Shown here in pieces: positions 51,058-60,290 of a DNA stretch of 64,000 nt. Source of the DNA: DAIODI01 sp046349255 (GTDB lineage Bacteria; Pseudomonadota; Alphaproteobacteria; Rhizobiales; Aestuariivirgaceae); assembly GCA_046349255.1 (NCBI GenBank), contig JAXMCR010000004.1:744001-808000 (forward strand), written 5' to 3'. The number at the start of each line of letters is the position of its first letter. The stretch's first letter is position 1. The notes below the pieces were generated by a model that saw only the letters and a program-made list of their open reading frames with translations, searched no databases and was not told the DNA's origin. A program made the translations under genes and the position numbers.

Positions 51058-52504
51058 TCTGACCTCGTATTGCGATCCAGACAGTCCGGATGAGAATCCG
51101 GATATCAAGCCACAGCGACCAGTTCTCTGAGTAATAGACGTCGTACTTAACGCGCTGCTCCATGTGCTCGAGCGCGCGCGTCTCCCCGCGCAGGCCGTGC
51201 ACCTGCGCCCAGCCGGTGATGCCGGGCTTCACGCGATGGCGTGCGAAGTAACCGCGGATCTGACGCGAGTATTCCTCGTTGTGATCGATCGCATGCGGAC
51301 GAGGACCGACCAGGGACATCGTGCCATCGAGCACGTTGAGCAACTGTGGCAGCTCATCGAGGCTCGTCCGCCGGAGGATGCGGCCCACCCGCGTGACACG
51401 CGGGTCATCCCTGGTTGCCTGGACGGTTTTGGGCGCGTCACCGGCGTCGGCGCGCATGGTGCGGAACTTGTAGATCTCGAATACCGAGTTGTTGAAGCCG
51501 AGCCGCTTCTGCCGGAACAGGATCGGACCTGGACTGTCGAGTTTCACTGCGATCGCGATCAGGAGCAGCAGCGGCGAGAACAGGATCAACGCGATCAGAG
51601 CCATGACGAAGTCGAACGTCGACTTCAGGACGACGTCCCAGCCCGAGAGAGGCTTGCCGACGAGTTCGACGACCGGCATCTCCTCGTAATGACTCGGAGG
51701 AGGGCGAAAGCTCGTCTTGAACCCGATCAGGTCGGCGCTCAGGTAGACGTTAACAGGAAGTTCCCGGAGACGATTTACGTACGATTGGATTTTCGAATCT
51801 GCCGACCAGGGCTCGGCGATGATGATGTCATCGACGTCGTTGAGCCTGGCGAACTCTTCGAGTTTCGACATATCGCCGAGCACCGGCATCTTCTCGAAGG
51901 TCTTTGCACTCGATCCCGCCTCGTCGACGAATACGCCGAGCACCGACATGAAGCGGGGACGGGCATGATCCAGAAACTGGAGGAGTTGCCTGCTCTGTGC
52001 TCCGCTCCCGGCAATGACGACGTTCCGGATGAAGATGTTGTGTTCCGAGAGCGTCCGCACGATCTTGGCCGAAATCCAGCGCATCGTGAGAAGGGCCGTA
52101 CAACTCATGCCCGAAAACACGGCGATGCCCGACCGCGACAGGTCGGATGATATCTTCAAGGCGAAGGCGGCGGCGAGAAGCAGCAGAACAGAGGTGCCAA
52201 ACCCCACGATCAGCCTGTCGATGACCGCACCGGGTCGTACGATGACGTCGAACTGATAGAGTCCGCCGAACTGATACAGCATCAGCGTCGCAAGCCACAC
52301 GAACGTGACCGCAGCGATGTACTGGTTTACGGCGTCACCCGTGATATCGAATGCAAAGTAGACGAACAGCGCGGATCCCAGAATGGACACCGTGTCGAGG
52401 AGACCAAGAAGCCCGGCAAGGAACTGCGAAGAAATCTTGATACGGCGTCGGCGGGCGGCTGACACGATAGGGACCACAGTTTCGGTCGGGGTATGAAGGG
52501 TCAC
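51047..52504 (-). CDS. Undecaprenyl-phosphate sugar-phosphotransferase (WbaP/GumD type)
   Basis: 485 residues from the GTG at 52504 (GGAGGA upstream). Four N-terminal helices, a cytosolic CoA-binding-like domain (RNVVIAGSGAQSRQLL), a fifth helix (FDFVMALIALILFSPLLLL) and the catalytic bacterial sugar-transferase domain (FRQKRLGFNNSVFEIYKFRT, RRTSLDELPQLLNVL, MSLVGPRP, VKPGITGWAQV). It loads the first sugar-1-phosphate on undecaprenyl phosphate, starting each repeat unit. It is the key initiating enzyme of this EPS locus. Confidence 0.95.
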   Translation of the reverse strand: MTLHTPTETVVPIVSAARRRRIKISSQFLAGLLGLLDTVSILGSALFVYFAFDITGDAVNQYIAAVTFVWLATLMLYQFGGLYQFDVIVRPGAVIDRLIVGFGTSVLLLLAAAFALKISSDLSRSGIAVFSGMSCTALLTMRWISAKIVRTLSEHNIFIRNVVIAGSGAQSRQLLQFLDHARPRFMSVLGVFVDEAGSSAKTFEKMPVLGDMSKLEEFARLNDVDDIIIAEPWSADSKIQSYVNRLRELPVNVYLSADLIGFKTSFRPPPSHYEEMPVVELVGKPLSGWDVVLKSTFDFVMALIALILFSPLLLLIAIAVKLDSPGPILFRQKRLGFNNSVFEIYKFRTMRADAGDAPKTVQATRDDPRVTRVGRILRRTSLDELPQLLNVLDGTMSLVGPRPHAIDHNEEYSRQIRGYFARHRVKPGITGWAQVHGLRGETRALEHMEQRVKYDVYYSENWSLWLDIRILIRTVWIAIRGQNAY

Positions 52505-52634
52505 GCACGTCCTCCGCCAGGCGTCAATCTGCGCAACGCCAACCCGCTCGAAACTAACTGGAACAGGTTACAATGGCGTAATCATGGAGCAATGATCTCC
52601 CCTGCAACTGCCGGAGAAATCTGTCAAAAAATGG

Positions 52635-53198
52635 CTATTCGGCCTTGAAACCGGGGTCTGCCAGATCGGCGAGCAGTGGCAGTGACCGGTCTTTGTCCGA
52701 CAGCGTGGCGCCCTGCGCCGGCACGCCCCATTCGATCCCAAAGGCCGGGTCGTTCCATCGGACCCCGGCATCGTGCGCGGCGGAATACGGTGCCGAAACC
52801 TTGTAGAGCACGACGGTGTCGGGACTGCGCGTGACGAAGCCATGCGCGAACCCCACGGGCACGAGCAATTGCAGGCCGTTGGCGGCCGATAGTTCGACGG
52901 CGATATGCTGGCCGTACGTTGACGAGCCGTGCCGCAGGTCGACCGCCACGTCGAGAATTGCGCCCGCCAATACGCGCACGAGTTTCGCTTGGGCGAATGG
53001 CGGTTTTTGGAAGTGCAGGCCGCGGACCGTGCCGGCGGGAACCGAAAGCGATTGGTTGTCCTGCACAAAGCGGGTGTCGATGCCCGCTTCGGCAAGGGCG
53101 CTCTCTTTGAACGTCTCGCTGAAGTAACCGCGTGCGTCCTCGAAACGGACGGGGGTGATCAGCTTGACTCCGCTCAGGGCAAGGGGTTCGATTTTCAT
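52635..53198 (-). CDS. rmlC: dTDP-4-dehydrorhamnose 3,5-epimerase
   Basis: 187 residues. ARGYFSETFKESALAE, QDNQSLS, VRGLHFQKPPFAQAKLVRVL, then VPVGFAHGFVT and the YSAAHDAGVRWNDP segment: a standard RmlC with its catalytic His in RGLHFQ and Asp in the DNQS region. It makes the L-configuration of dTDP-4-keto-rhamnose. It is ~39 kb from rmlA/rmlB, between the initiating transferase and a VPLPA-CTERM gene. Confidence 0.9.
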   Translation of the reverse strand: MKIEPLALSGVKLITPVRFEDARGYFSETFKESALAEAGIDTRFVQDNQSLSVPAGTVRGLHFQKPPFAQAKLVRVLAGAILDVAVDLRHGSSTYGQHIAVELSAANGLQLLVPVGFAHGFVTRSPDTVVLYKVSAPYSAAHDAGVRWNDPAFGIEWGVPAQGATLSDKDRSLPLLADLADPGFKAE

Positions 53199-53248
53199 AA
53201 TGTCGCTTAGCGTCCGCCGTACGCTTCTGGACGATCAGGAGATCGCGA

Positions 53249-54235
53249 TCAAGTAGCAGACGCAACCTGCTTCGCTCGACGGCGCGAGACGTATGCAACG
53301 CCGCCCAAGCCGGCTGCAAAGAGAGGGAGCGCGGCAGGTACGGGCACCGGAGCCAGTGTAAGCGTGGCCAACATGGGGTAGGTTCGGCTCAATGAAGGAG
53401 TGTTGCCGGCACCTTCCGGCGTGGCCTGAATAAATGCTCCGATCGTCCCGAGGCCCGTGATTGCCAGGGACATCATGTTGCCGAGGTCGTACTCGAGGCT
53501 TTGCGTCGCGCACGTACTGGCGCTCACTTGGGCGAGGCAGATGGAGTCGGGTGCGTTGCCGTTGTTGCCGAAGTGGAAAAGCTTCAGCGTGAGCGGCTGG
53601 CTCAGGAAAGCGCCGGCCTGCAGTTGAAACGACAACAGCACGGAATCGATGCCCGTGTTGCTTGCCACCTTGCCGTTGACGTGCGTCAGGTTCAGAAGGT
53701 TGAAGTCGATGCTCGATCCCGGCAAGAGCGTCGACGCGACCAGCGAATTCAAGGGCACTGCGCTCAGCAGAGGCGTGCCGATCGTGGGAGGCGAACTGCC
53801 CGGGGCCACCGTGATCATGCTGGGCTTTCCGCTCGTTCCATTGCCCAACGACGCAGGCGTACCAAAGCTGATGCTGGCCCCGGATGGTCCGTTTTTGATC
53901 TTCACGGAAGCGCCACCGACAACGCCACTGAAAACAAAATTCTTCTCACCGACCTTCGAGCCGGTGGAGACGGTGGGAGGAGCCGACGGCGTCAGCAGTT
54001 TCGGAGCCGCAGGTTTCTTACTCGTCGACCTGACGGACGACACCGTCTTGGCGGCCTTGCTTTTCGCAATGATGGATTTCGATTTCGTTGGAGCCTTGGA
54101 GGCGGCAAGGCTGAGTTTGGCAGGCGCAAAGGCGCTCACCCGCACCGGCGAGGCAATGCCGGTCGTCGACGGCAATGCCGGCGTGATCAGCGCCGCAGCC
54201 ATCGCGGACGCAACAATGTGCGTCGTTAGCTTCAT
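53249..54235 (-). CDS. VPLPA-CTERM sorting-domain surface protein
   Basis: 328 residues. Signal peptide about 1-28. A Lys/Ser/Ala/Pro-rich linker follows (about 40-95, KSKSIIAKSKAAK and similar). The folded part (about 100-290) is rich in Ser, Gly and Leu and has a pair of Cys (SICLAQVSASTCA). The C-terminus has the sorting signal VPVPAALPLF, hydrophobic AAGLGGVAYV and basic SRRRAK. A likely exosortase substrate of the same system as 19286-19747 and 38276-38974. Mature function is unknown. Confidence 0.85.
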   Translation of the reverse strand: MKLTTHIVASAMAAALITPALPSTTGIASPVRVSAFAPAKLSLAASKAPTKSKSIIAKSKAAKTVSSVRSTSKKPAAPKLLTPSAPPTVSTGSKVGEKNFVFSGVVGGASVKIKNGPSGASISFGTPASLGNGTSGKPSMITVAPGSSPPTIGTPLLSAVPLNSLVASTLLPGSSIDFNLLNLTHVNGKVASNTGIDSVLLSFQLQAGAFLSQPLTLKLFHFGNNGNAPDSICLAQVSASTCATQSLEYDLGNMMSLAITGLGTIGAFIQATPEGAGNTPSLSRTYPMLATLTLAPVPVPAALPLFAAGLGGVAYVSRRRAKQVASAT

Positions 54236-54399
54236 CCCTGTTCCCTGTTTCTTATCCGCTTACGTACCATAAACGAAAACGGTCGACTTGTCCAAATTAA
54301 GGGTAGTTAATGAGTAAATCTTACAAGCAAAATCCATCAAATGGCTGTGTAGCGCAGTTTATGATTGCATCTATAGATTGTATTTTCTTGTCGTTCCCA

Positions 54400-55521
54400 T
54401 CACTTCAATTGCAGTTTTAGTGCCGTGACACGGTCGTGCGCTTCCCGAAGTCGCTGGGCCATCAGGGGCAACGTCGACTGCCGTTGGAGGGCATGAAAGA
54501 TCTCCGAGCCTGGATCGCTTCGCATCAACGTGGGGTCGCCGAACAGCACCAGGTCGTTTCCCGCCCGGATCGCGGCGACGGCAGCCATGGCTGGATTCAT
54601 CACCTTGACCACGGCGGCCATGCTCAGGTCATCGGTCATGGTCACCCCATTGTAGCGGGCTTCGCGTCGCAGCACGGCGTTCGCCGCCGGCGACAGAGAG
54701 GCGGGGAGGGCGCGTTCGCCATCGAAGGTCGCGCTCGCAAGGTGACCGATCATGATGATGTCCGCGTAGCCGCCCGCACTTAGTCGCTCGAATGGTTCCT
54801 TCTCGGCGGCGTCGAACGTGGCGGTAATGTCCACGACGGTCTTGTGCGTATCGCCGAGTGCTGATCCATGCCCGGGCCAATGCTTGATGGCGGTCAGCAC
54901 GCCGGCGCGTCGGTGCGCAGCGATGAAGGCCTCAGCGTAAGCTTCGACCGTATCCGGGCTTGCGCCGTAGCTGCGGCGAACTCGCGAAATGATCGTATTC
55001 TTGTGATTGAGGTCGAGATCGACCACGGGGCCGAGGTTGAGGTTGAAGCCGAGCGCGGCAAGCTCTTGCGCCATGGCGGAATAGATCAGGAATGCCTCGT
55101 CGGGCGTACGGGTCTTCGCCATGCGCGCGGCGCTCGGTTCCGATGCGAAGCCCTTCGCAGCGGTCAGCCGTTGAACAGCGCCGCCCTCCTCGTCGAGCGC
55201 GATAAGCGGCAAACTGCCGCCAGCACGCGCCGCAGTTCGAAAGTAAGCGACGAGCGTCTTGACCTGCGAGCGCGACACGACGTTCTCGTCGAAAAAGATC
55301 ACGCCGCCGATCCGTCCGGCACGCAGGTTCATGGCGGCGATTTCGACGCCGGCGTCGCCGGGACGCGTACCCGCAAAGCCGACGATGATCAGCGAGCCGA
55401 TCTCCCGTTCGACCAACGCCTGTCCCGTGGCGAGAAGCGCCTCGCCAACAGGCCGAGCCACGCCGGGCAGCGGGGCCAAGACCGACAGGAGAAAGAGAAC
55501 TGCGGAAAGCCAACGGCGCAT
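54400..55521 (-). CDS. Secreted glycoside hydrolase family 3 protein (NagZ-like)
   Basis: 373 residues from the ATG at 55521, with a signal peptide (LSAVLFLLSVLAPLPGVA). The GH3 N-domain shows LIALDEEGGAVQRL, the catalytic-loop motif KHWPGHGSALGDTH near residue 213, and the nucleophile Asp in MTDDLSM near 295. NagZ of Gram-negatives is normally cytoplasmic; the signal peptide places this one in the periplasm or outside. A beta-N-acetylhexosaminidase acting on the EPS or on peptidoglycan is inferred. Divergent from the amine oxidoreductase gene. Confidence 0.85.
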   Translation of the reverse strand: MRRWLSAVLFLLSVLAPLPGVARPVGEALLATGQALVEREIGSLIIVGFAGTRPGDAGVEIAAMNLRAGRIGGVIFFDENVVSRSQVKTLVAYFRTAARAGGSLPLIALDEEGGAVQRLTAAKGFASEPSAARMAKTRTPDEAFLIYSAMAQELAALGFNLNLGPVVDLDLNHKNTIISRVRRSYGASPDTVEAYAEAFIAAHRRAGVLTAIKHWPGHGSALGDTHKTVVDITATFDAAEKEPFERLSAGGYADIIMIGHLASATFDGERALPASLSPAANAVLRREARYNGVTMTDDLSMAAVVKVMNPAMAAVAAIRAGNDLVLFGDPTLMRSDPGSEIFHALQRQSTLPLMAQRLREAHDRVTALKLQLK

Positions 55522-55626
55522 GGAGGGACCTTCGATTCTCCTGTTGATACTCCGCCGGCCGCAGCCAATGCATCCGGTATCGACGAGTTCCTTGACGAAC
55601 GCAGGTAGGAGGCCCGACAAGAGCCA

Positions 55627-56973
55627 ATGCGTCTCTACCACTCCTCTGCCTTCGATTTCTCGAAGCATGTCGACAGCTATTGGCAAGCCTCGGCGCCTCC
55701 GCTCGGGCTCGATCTTGCGCCTCTCGAGGGGCGACGCACGGCGGATGTCGCGATCATCGGCTCGGGGTTCGTCGGGCTCCATGCAGCCCACCGGTTGACG
55801 AGCGCGCACGGCCTTTCAACGGCGGTCCTCGATGCGGCGGACGTCGGCTGGGGGGCCTCCGGCCGTAACGGCGGCTTCTGCTGCGCAGGCTCCTCCAAGC
55901 TCTCCTTCGATGAAATGGCGGCCCGGTACGGGCAGACCGCGGCAACAGCCTTCCAGCGCGCGCAGGTCGCCTCGGTTGCCCATGTCGGCGCGTTCCTCGA
56001 TGAGCACGAGATCGAGGCAGACCGCTCCGGCGAAGGCGAATACCAGCTTGCTCACCGCGAACGCGTTCTGCCGGAATTGCGGACCGAGCAGCAGGTGCTG
56101 GGCGAGGCCTACAACGTCCGCATGCACGTGCTCGACCGGGAAGACCTGCGACGGCATGGGATGCATTCGCCAGCGTTCCATGGCGGGCTCTTTTCGCCGG
56201 TCGGGTTCGGCCTGCATCCGTTGAAGTATGTGCGCGGCCTGGCGCGAGCCGCCGCAAAGGCTGGCGTGACGATCTATCCCCGATCGGCAGTGACCGCGTG
56301 GCGTTCAGAGCGTGGCCAGCACGTACTGGCGACCGACCGGGGCGAAGTGCAAGCGCGGAGCGTGCTGCTCGCAACGAACGGGTACACCGACGAACGGCTG
56401 CCGCCGTGGATTGGCGGCCGCCTGCTGCCGGCGCTGTCGCGGATCATCGTCACTCGTCCGCTGACCGATGCCGAGATTGCGGCGCAAGGCTGGTCGAGCC
56501 ACAACATGGCCTACGATACGCGCCGTCTGGTCCATTACTTTCGACTGCTGCCCGACAAGCGCTTCCTGTTCGGGGGCCGTGGCGGAACGGATGCCTCGCC
56601 TGAAGGGTTGGCCGCCATAACGCGAACGCTTCGGCGACAGTTTGACGAGATGTTTCCCGCCTGGGCCAAGGTCGAAACGGAGTTTACCTGGGGCGGGTTC
56701 GTCTGCCTCACGGCATCTCTCGTGCCCTACATCGGGCCGATCGACGGGATGGAGACTGCATTTGCGGCCGTCGCCTGGCACGGGAACGGCGTCGCGATGG
56801 GCAGCTATGCCGGACGTCTGGTCGCCGATCGCATCGCGGGCGGCACCGATGCACAGAACGAGATTCCCGTGGTGATGCGCGGGCCGTTGAGGAAGTTTCC
56901 AATGCCGCAGTTGCGCGTTCCCTACCTCAAGGGCGCCTACGCGCTCTACGGCTTCACGGATGAGCGGCCGTAA
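55627..56973 (+). CDS. FAD-dependent amine oxidoreductase (gamma-glutamylputrescine oxidase-like)
   Basis: 448 residues. FAD-binding ADVAIIGSGFVGLHAAHRL (about 39-57), then GWGASGRNGGF, typical of PuuB/DadA-like DAO-family enzymes, then TNGYTDERLPPW and a C-terminal WHGNGVAMGSYAGRLVAD. It oxidises a primary or secondary amine; the substrate is not certain. It probably begins the ordinary metabolic part to the right of the EPS locus. Confidence 0.85.
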   Translation: MRLYHSSAFDFSKHVDSYWQASAPPLGLDLAPLEGRRTADVAIIGSGFVGLHAAHRLTSAHGLSTAVLDAADVGWGASGRNGGFCCAGSSKLSFDEMAARYGQTAATAFQRAQVASVAHVGAFLDEHEIEADRSGEGEYQLAHRERVLPELRTEQQVLGEAYNVRMHVLDREDLRRHGMHSPAFHGGLFSPVGFGLHPLKYVRGLARAAAKAGVTIYPRSAVTAWRSERGQHVLATDRGEVQARSVLLATNGYTDERLPPWIGGRLLPALSRIIVTRPLTDAEIAAQGWSSHNMAYDTRRLVHYFRLLPDKRFLFGGRGGTDASPEGLAAITRTLRRQFDEMFPAWAKVETEFTWGGFVCLTASLVPYIGPIDGMETAFAAVAWHGNGVAMGSYAGRLVADRIAGGTDAQNEIPVVMRGPLRKFPMPQLRVPYLKGAYALYGFTDERP

Positions 56974-57068
56974 GCCTCCCCGGCGCATCACCAAATCGTC
57001 AAGAGAACCAATCGCCCGCGCGCCTCGTTGTGTGAGACACTGCGCGTTCGATGAACGGAGTTCTCTGG

Positions 57069-58205
57069 ATGTTTCAGCGTGTGATTGCGGGCCTTGCCAT
57101 CCTGGTTCTGCCAGCCGGCGTCGCGATGGCGCAAGAGGTCGTTAGGACGGAGAAGGCCGATCTCAAGGTCGAAACCATTGCCCAGGGCCTCGAGCAGCCG
57201 TGGGGCCTCGCGATCCTGCCGGACGGCCGATTCCTCGTAACGGAAAAGGCCGGCCGCATGCGCATCGTTTCCGCAGACGGCACCGTCAGCAAGCCGCTCG
57301 ACGGGTTGCCTAAGGTCGACAGCCGCGGGCAGGGCGGTCTTCTGGACGTTACCCTCGATCCGGAGTTCGGGAAAAACCGGCTGGTCTACTTCTCGTTTTC
57401 CGAACCCGGTCCTGGCGGCAACTCGACCGCGGCGGCGCGCGGCCGACTTTCCGACGACGAGACGAAACTTGAGAACGTTCAGGTGATCTTCTCGCAGGCG
57501 CCGAAGCTCGACAGCACCATGCACTACGGATCGCGGCTGGTGTTCGACGGGAAGGGGCATCTCTTCGTCACCATGGGCGAGCGCTTCAAGTACGACACCC
57601 GCGGGCAGGCGCAGGAACTGAACTCGGACCTTGGAAAGGTGGTGCGCATCAACCCGGACGGCAGCGCGCCGCAGGACAATCCCTTCCACGACAAGGCGGG
57701 CGCGCGACCGGAGATTTGGACGCTGGGGCACCGAAACGTGCAGGCGGCTGCCATCGACCCCGCGACCGGCGATCTTTGGACCATCGAGCACGGCCCCATG
57801 GGCGGCGATGAACTGAACCACGATCTCCCCGGTCTCAATTTCGGCTGGCCGCTGGTCTCGTTCGGCCAGAACTATGACGGGACGCCCGTCGGTACCGGAA
57901 AGCAGCACATGCAGGGCGTGACGGACCCGGTGTACCAATGGACACCGGTGATCGCGCCGTCGGGGATGATCTTCTATACGGGCGACGCGTTTCCGCAGTG
58001 GCGCGGGAACATCCTCGTCGGCGGCCTCAAGACGCAGACGATCGTGCGCCTCGAACGGGCGCCCGATGGCAGCATCACCCACGAGGAGCGTCTGCTCCAG
58101 GGCGCGCTCGGGAGAATCCGCGACGTCGTCCAGGGACCAAAGGGCGAGGTCTATGTCATCACCGATGCGAAGAACGGAAGGCTGGTGAGGATCACGAACT
58201 ATTGA
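57069..58205 (+). CDS. PQQ-dependent-type aldose sugar dehydrogenase (YliI-like)
   Basis: 378 residues from the ATG at 57069 (GGAG at 57056-57059; an ATG at 57051 is in frame). Signal peptide to about residue 22. Six-bladed beta-propeller of the soluble glucose dehydrogenase/sorbosone dehydrogenase family: LEQPWGLAILPDGRFLVTEK, GQGGLLDVTLDPEF, HYGSRLVFDGKGHLFVTMGER, LGHRNVQAAAIDP, EHGPMGGDELN. Periplasmic sugar oxidation is likely. Confidence 0.9.
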   Translation: MFQRVIAGLAILVLPAGVAMAQEVVRTEKADLKVETIAQGLEQPWGLAILPDGRFLVTEKAGRMRIVSADGTVSKPLDGLPKVDSRGQGGLLDVTLDPEFGKNRLVYFSFSEPGPGGNSTAAARGRLSDDETKLENVQVIFSQAPKLDSTMHYGSRLVFDGKGHLFVTMGERFKYDTRGQAQELNSDLGKVVRINPDGSAPQDNPFHDKAGARPEIWTLGHRNVQAAAIDPATGDLWTIEHGPMGGDELNHDLPGLNFGWPLVSFGQNYDGTPVGTGKQHMQGVTDPVYQWTPVIAPSGMIFYTGDAFPQWRGNILVGGLKTQTIVRLERAPDGSITHEERLLQGALGRIRDVVQGPKGEVYVITDAKNGRLVRITNY

Positions 58206-58235
58206 TTGACGTCCCTCGCACGCTGAGTGGTGCGG

Positions 58236-59099
58236 TCAGACACCTGGGCGGCTGGTTCCGAAACGAGCCCGGGTAAGTGCAACAAACGCGCGAACGGATT
58301 CGACACCTTCCTGCTCGCGATGTTCCAGAAGTGGCCGCACCAGGTGCATGGTCGCGCGCGCATGTTCGACGTCGTTGAGGCCGTAAGCGATCCCGTACTT
58401 CGCAATCGAGTAGCCCTCGACCCAAGCAGTGCGCGATGAGTAGTTCCCGGGGATCACGATACTGAGGCAGCCACAGAGCGCTGCATACTGCGAATACATC
58501 GTCGCCTCGTCGTAGGAGTAGAAAACCTCGCAGCGGTTGAACGCCTCTGCGATCTCCTCATGCGACTTGCCGTCGAGACATTCGGCCCCCTCCGTTTCTG
58601 GAATGCGCATCTTGTGGGCGCCCTTGCGTACCATGTAGCAAGCGCCCTTCCGGTCGGTCCTTCCTAGGTTTTGATAGACCGGGTTGATCTTGTACAAGAA
58701 CAAGCTCGGCGCTCCGCCCGATACGACGGGATGGTCGAAATTCCTGTCGACCGTGAAGAACATGTCGTCTGCGCCAAAGTCGTAGGAGTAACCCGGTTCG
58801 TTGTACAGGAGCCACCGTACCACGTGGCGCGCATTCAGCGGATTCCCGGGGACGATTTCAGGATAGATCACGACCGTGTCGTCGCCCATTCGCGGCAGCC
58901 GCTCGACTGGCGTGTTGAGGTATCGGTTTACGCGATAGGGTATCGGAACGTATGGTCTTAGCCAGCCCAGCTTGCCGCGCCGCATCGGCGTGAGCACCGC
59001 ACGCTCGCCGAGAACATTCAGTTCATGGGTGAGTTGGTGAAGAAAGATAATGCCACCAGAGTTGGGATTGTATGAAGGTGCATTAACTACATATCGCAC
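58236..59099 (-). CDS. Putative glycosyltransferase-like protein
   Basis: 287 residues from the GTG at 59099. Starts RYVVNAPSYNPNSGGIIFLH, similar to the acceptor-loop start of GT-B glycosyltransferases (glycine-rich GG), then VVRWLLYNEPGYSYDFG, VFYSYDEATMYSQYAALCGC and SIVIPGNYSSRT, which resembles a donor domain lacking the E-x7-E pair. The family is not certain. It is the last glycosyltransferase-like gene of the region and is convergent with the sugar dehydrogenase (30 bases). Confidence 0.6.
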   Translation of the reverse strand: MRYVVNAPSYNPNSGGIIFLHQLTHELNVLGERAVLTPMRRGKLGWLRPYVPIPYRVNRYLNTPVERLPRMGDDTVVIYPEIVPGNPLNARHVVRWLLYNEPGYSYDFGADDMFFTVDRNFDHPVVSGGAPSLFLYKINPVYQNLGRTDRKGACYMVRKGAHKMRIPETEGAECLDGKSHEEIAEAFNRCEVFYSYDEATMYSQYAALCGCLSIVIPGNYSSRTAWVEGYSIAKYGIAYGLNDVEHARATMHLVRPLLEHREQEGVESVRAFVALTRARFGTSRPGV

Positions 59100-59136
59100 A
59101 GCTCAACCTCCGCACGAGTGCCAGTGAGCAAATGCA

Positions 59137-59333
59137 AAAGGTGGGCCTCCGAACCTTCTACCAGTTTGTTTCATCAGCCACTTCACACCCGCCGAGTTCG
59201 CCATCAACTCCACACTGGAAGCGTAGGCCGCTTGAGCCACAAACGAAACCAAGGACTCTCTCTTAGGTCGGAGGCGGACCGGGCAAAGGTCGGACCGTAA
59301 ACCTTCTATAGGTTTGTCTTATCAGCTGCTTAA
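59137..59333. repeat. Imperfect direct repeat of about 48 bases
   Basis: Two copies, 59137-59186 and 59285-59333, share AACCTTCTA-N3-GTTTGT-N-TTATCAGC-type cores, with the same spacing and roughly three quarters identity by eye. They lie in the 289-base gene-free stretch 59100-59388 upstream of the glycosyltransferase-like gene. No function is evident. Confidence 0.5.
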
Positions 59334-59388
59334 GTGTAACCGTGAATTCTTGTGACCGAGACCGCCCGACAAGATGGGCCTTATGGCC

Positions 59389-60168
59389 TCAAGTGACGCT
59401 GTTGAACAGTCCCCCGTCGATCAAAAGGCTCTGGCCGGTGATGTAGCCTGCCTGCGCGGAGCAGAGGAAGGCGACGAGCTCGCCCACCTCCTCGGGCCGC
59501 CCGAACCGTTTCGCCGGCACGGACGCCGCGCGCTCGGCCGCCATTTCTTCCCGCGGTTTGCCGCGCATCTCGGCCATCTTGGCGGTCGAGCCGCGCAGGC
59601 GGTCGGTGTCGAACATGCCCGGCATCACCGCATTTACCGTCACGTTGTGCCTCGCAACGTCGCGGGCCGGTCCTGCGAGGAAGGCCGTCAGGCCGGCGCG
59701 CGCTGCTGAGGACACGTCGAGCCCGAGGATCGGCATGCGCACGGACGTCGAGGTGATGTTGACGATGCGCCCGAAGGAGCGCTCGCGCATGCCAGGTAGC
59801 ACCTTCTGGAACAGCTCGATGGGCGTGACCATGTTCTGGATCGCCCCGGCGAGCAGGTCTTCGCGCGTCACGTCGAGATAGGGCTTCAGCGGCGGCCCGC
59901 CGTTGTTGTTCACGAGGATGTCCGGGGAAGGACAGGCATCGAGGAGCGCCTTCTGCCCGTGCGGTGTCGAGACGTCGGCGACGACCGGCGTCACCTTCAC
60001 GTTGAATCGCCCTCGCAACGCCTGCGTGGTCTTCTCGAGCATCGCTGTGTCGCGCCCGTTGATCACCACATCGACGCCATTGGCGGCGAGCGATTCCGCG
60101 CAGGCGCGCCCGAGCCCACGGCTCGAGGCACAGACAATGGCGGTGCGTCCCGAAATTCCGAGGTCCAT
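59389..60168 (-). CDS. SDR-family protein lacking the YxxxK catalytic pair
   Basis: 259 residues from the ATG at 60168. NAD(P)-binding TAIVCASSRGLGRACAE, NNNGGPP in the NNAG position, NITSTSVR with the catalytic Ser, and a C-terminal ITGQSLLIDGGLF. The YxxxK pair is replaced by VSSAARAG (Tyr to Ser, Lys to Arg), as in a known atypical subfamily close to 3-oxoacyl-ACP reductase-like enzymes with LSNGARAG-type sequences. Its activity is therefore uncertain. Confidence 0.85.
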   Translation of the reverse strand: MDLGISGRTAIVCASSRGLGRACAESLAANGVDVVINGRDTAMLEKTTQALRGRFNVKVTPVVADVSTPHGQKALLDACPSPDILVNNNGGPPLKPYLDVTREDLLAGAIQNMVTPIELFQKVLPGMRERSFGRIVNITSTSVRMPILGLDVSSAARAGLTAFLAGPARDVARHNVTVNAVMPGMFDTDRLRGSTAKMAEMRGKPREEMAAERAASVPAKRFGRPEEVGELVAFLCSAQAGYITGQSLLIDGGLFNSVT

Positions 60169-60238
60169 GTGCACAAGCTCCCAGTGTGGTGGACCTTGCG
60201 TAGCGCCCGGATCGTCGATCGGCAACCCGCCTAAACGA

Positions 60239-60265
60239 AAGGCGGGGCCAACCGGGCCCCGCCTT
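60239..60265 (-). terminator. Rho-independent terminator of the DUF2852 gene
   Basis: AAGGCGGGGCC / GGCCCCGCCTT with loop AACCG. Read on the minus strand it is followed by TCGTTT, placing it just after the DUF2852 gene and before the SDR gene. Confidence 0.75.
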
Positions 60266-60290
60266 GACGCCACACACGACTGTCGTCGGT

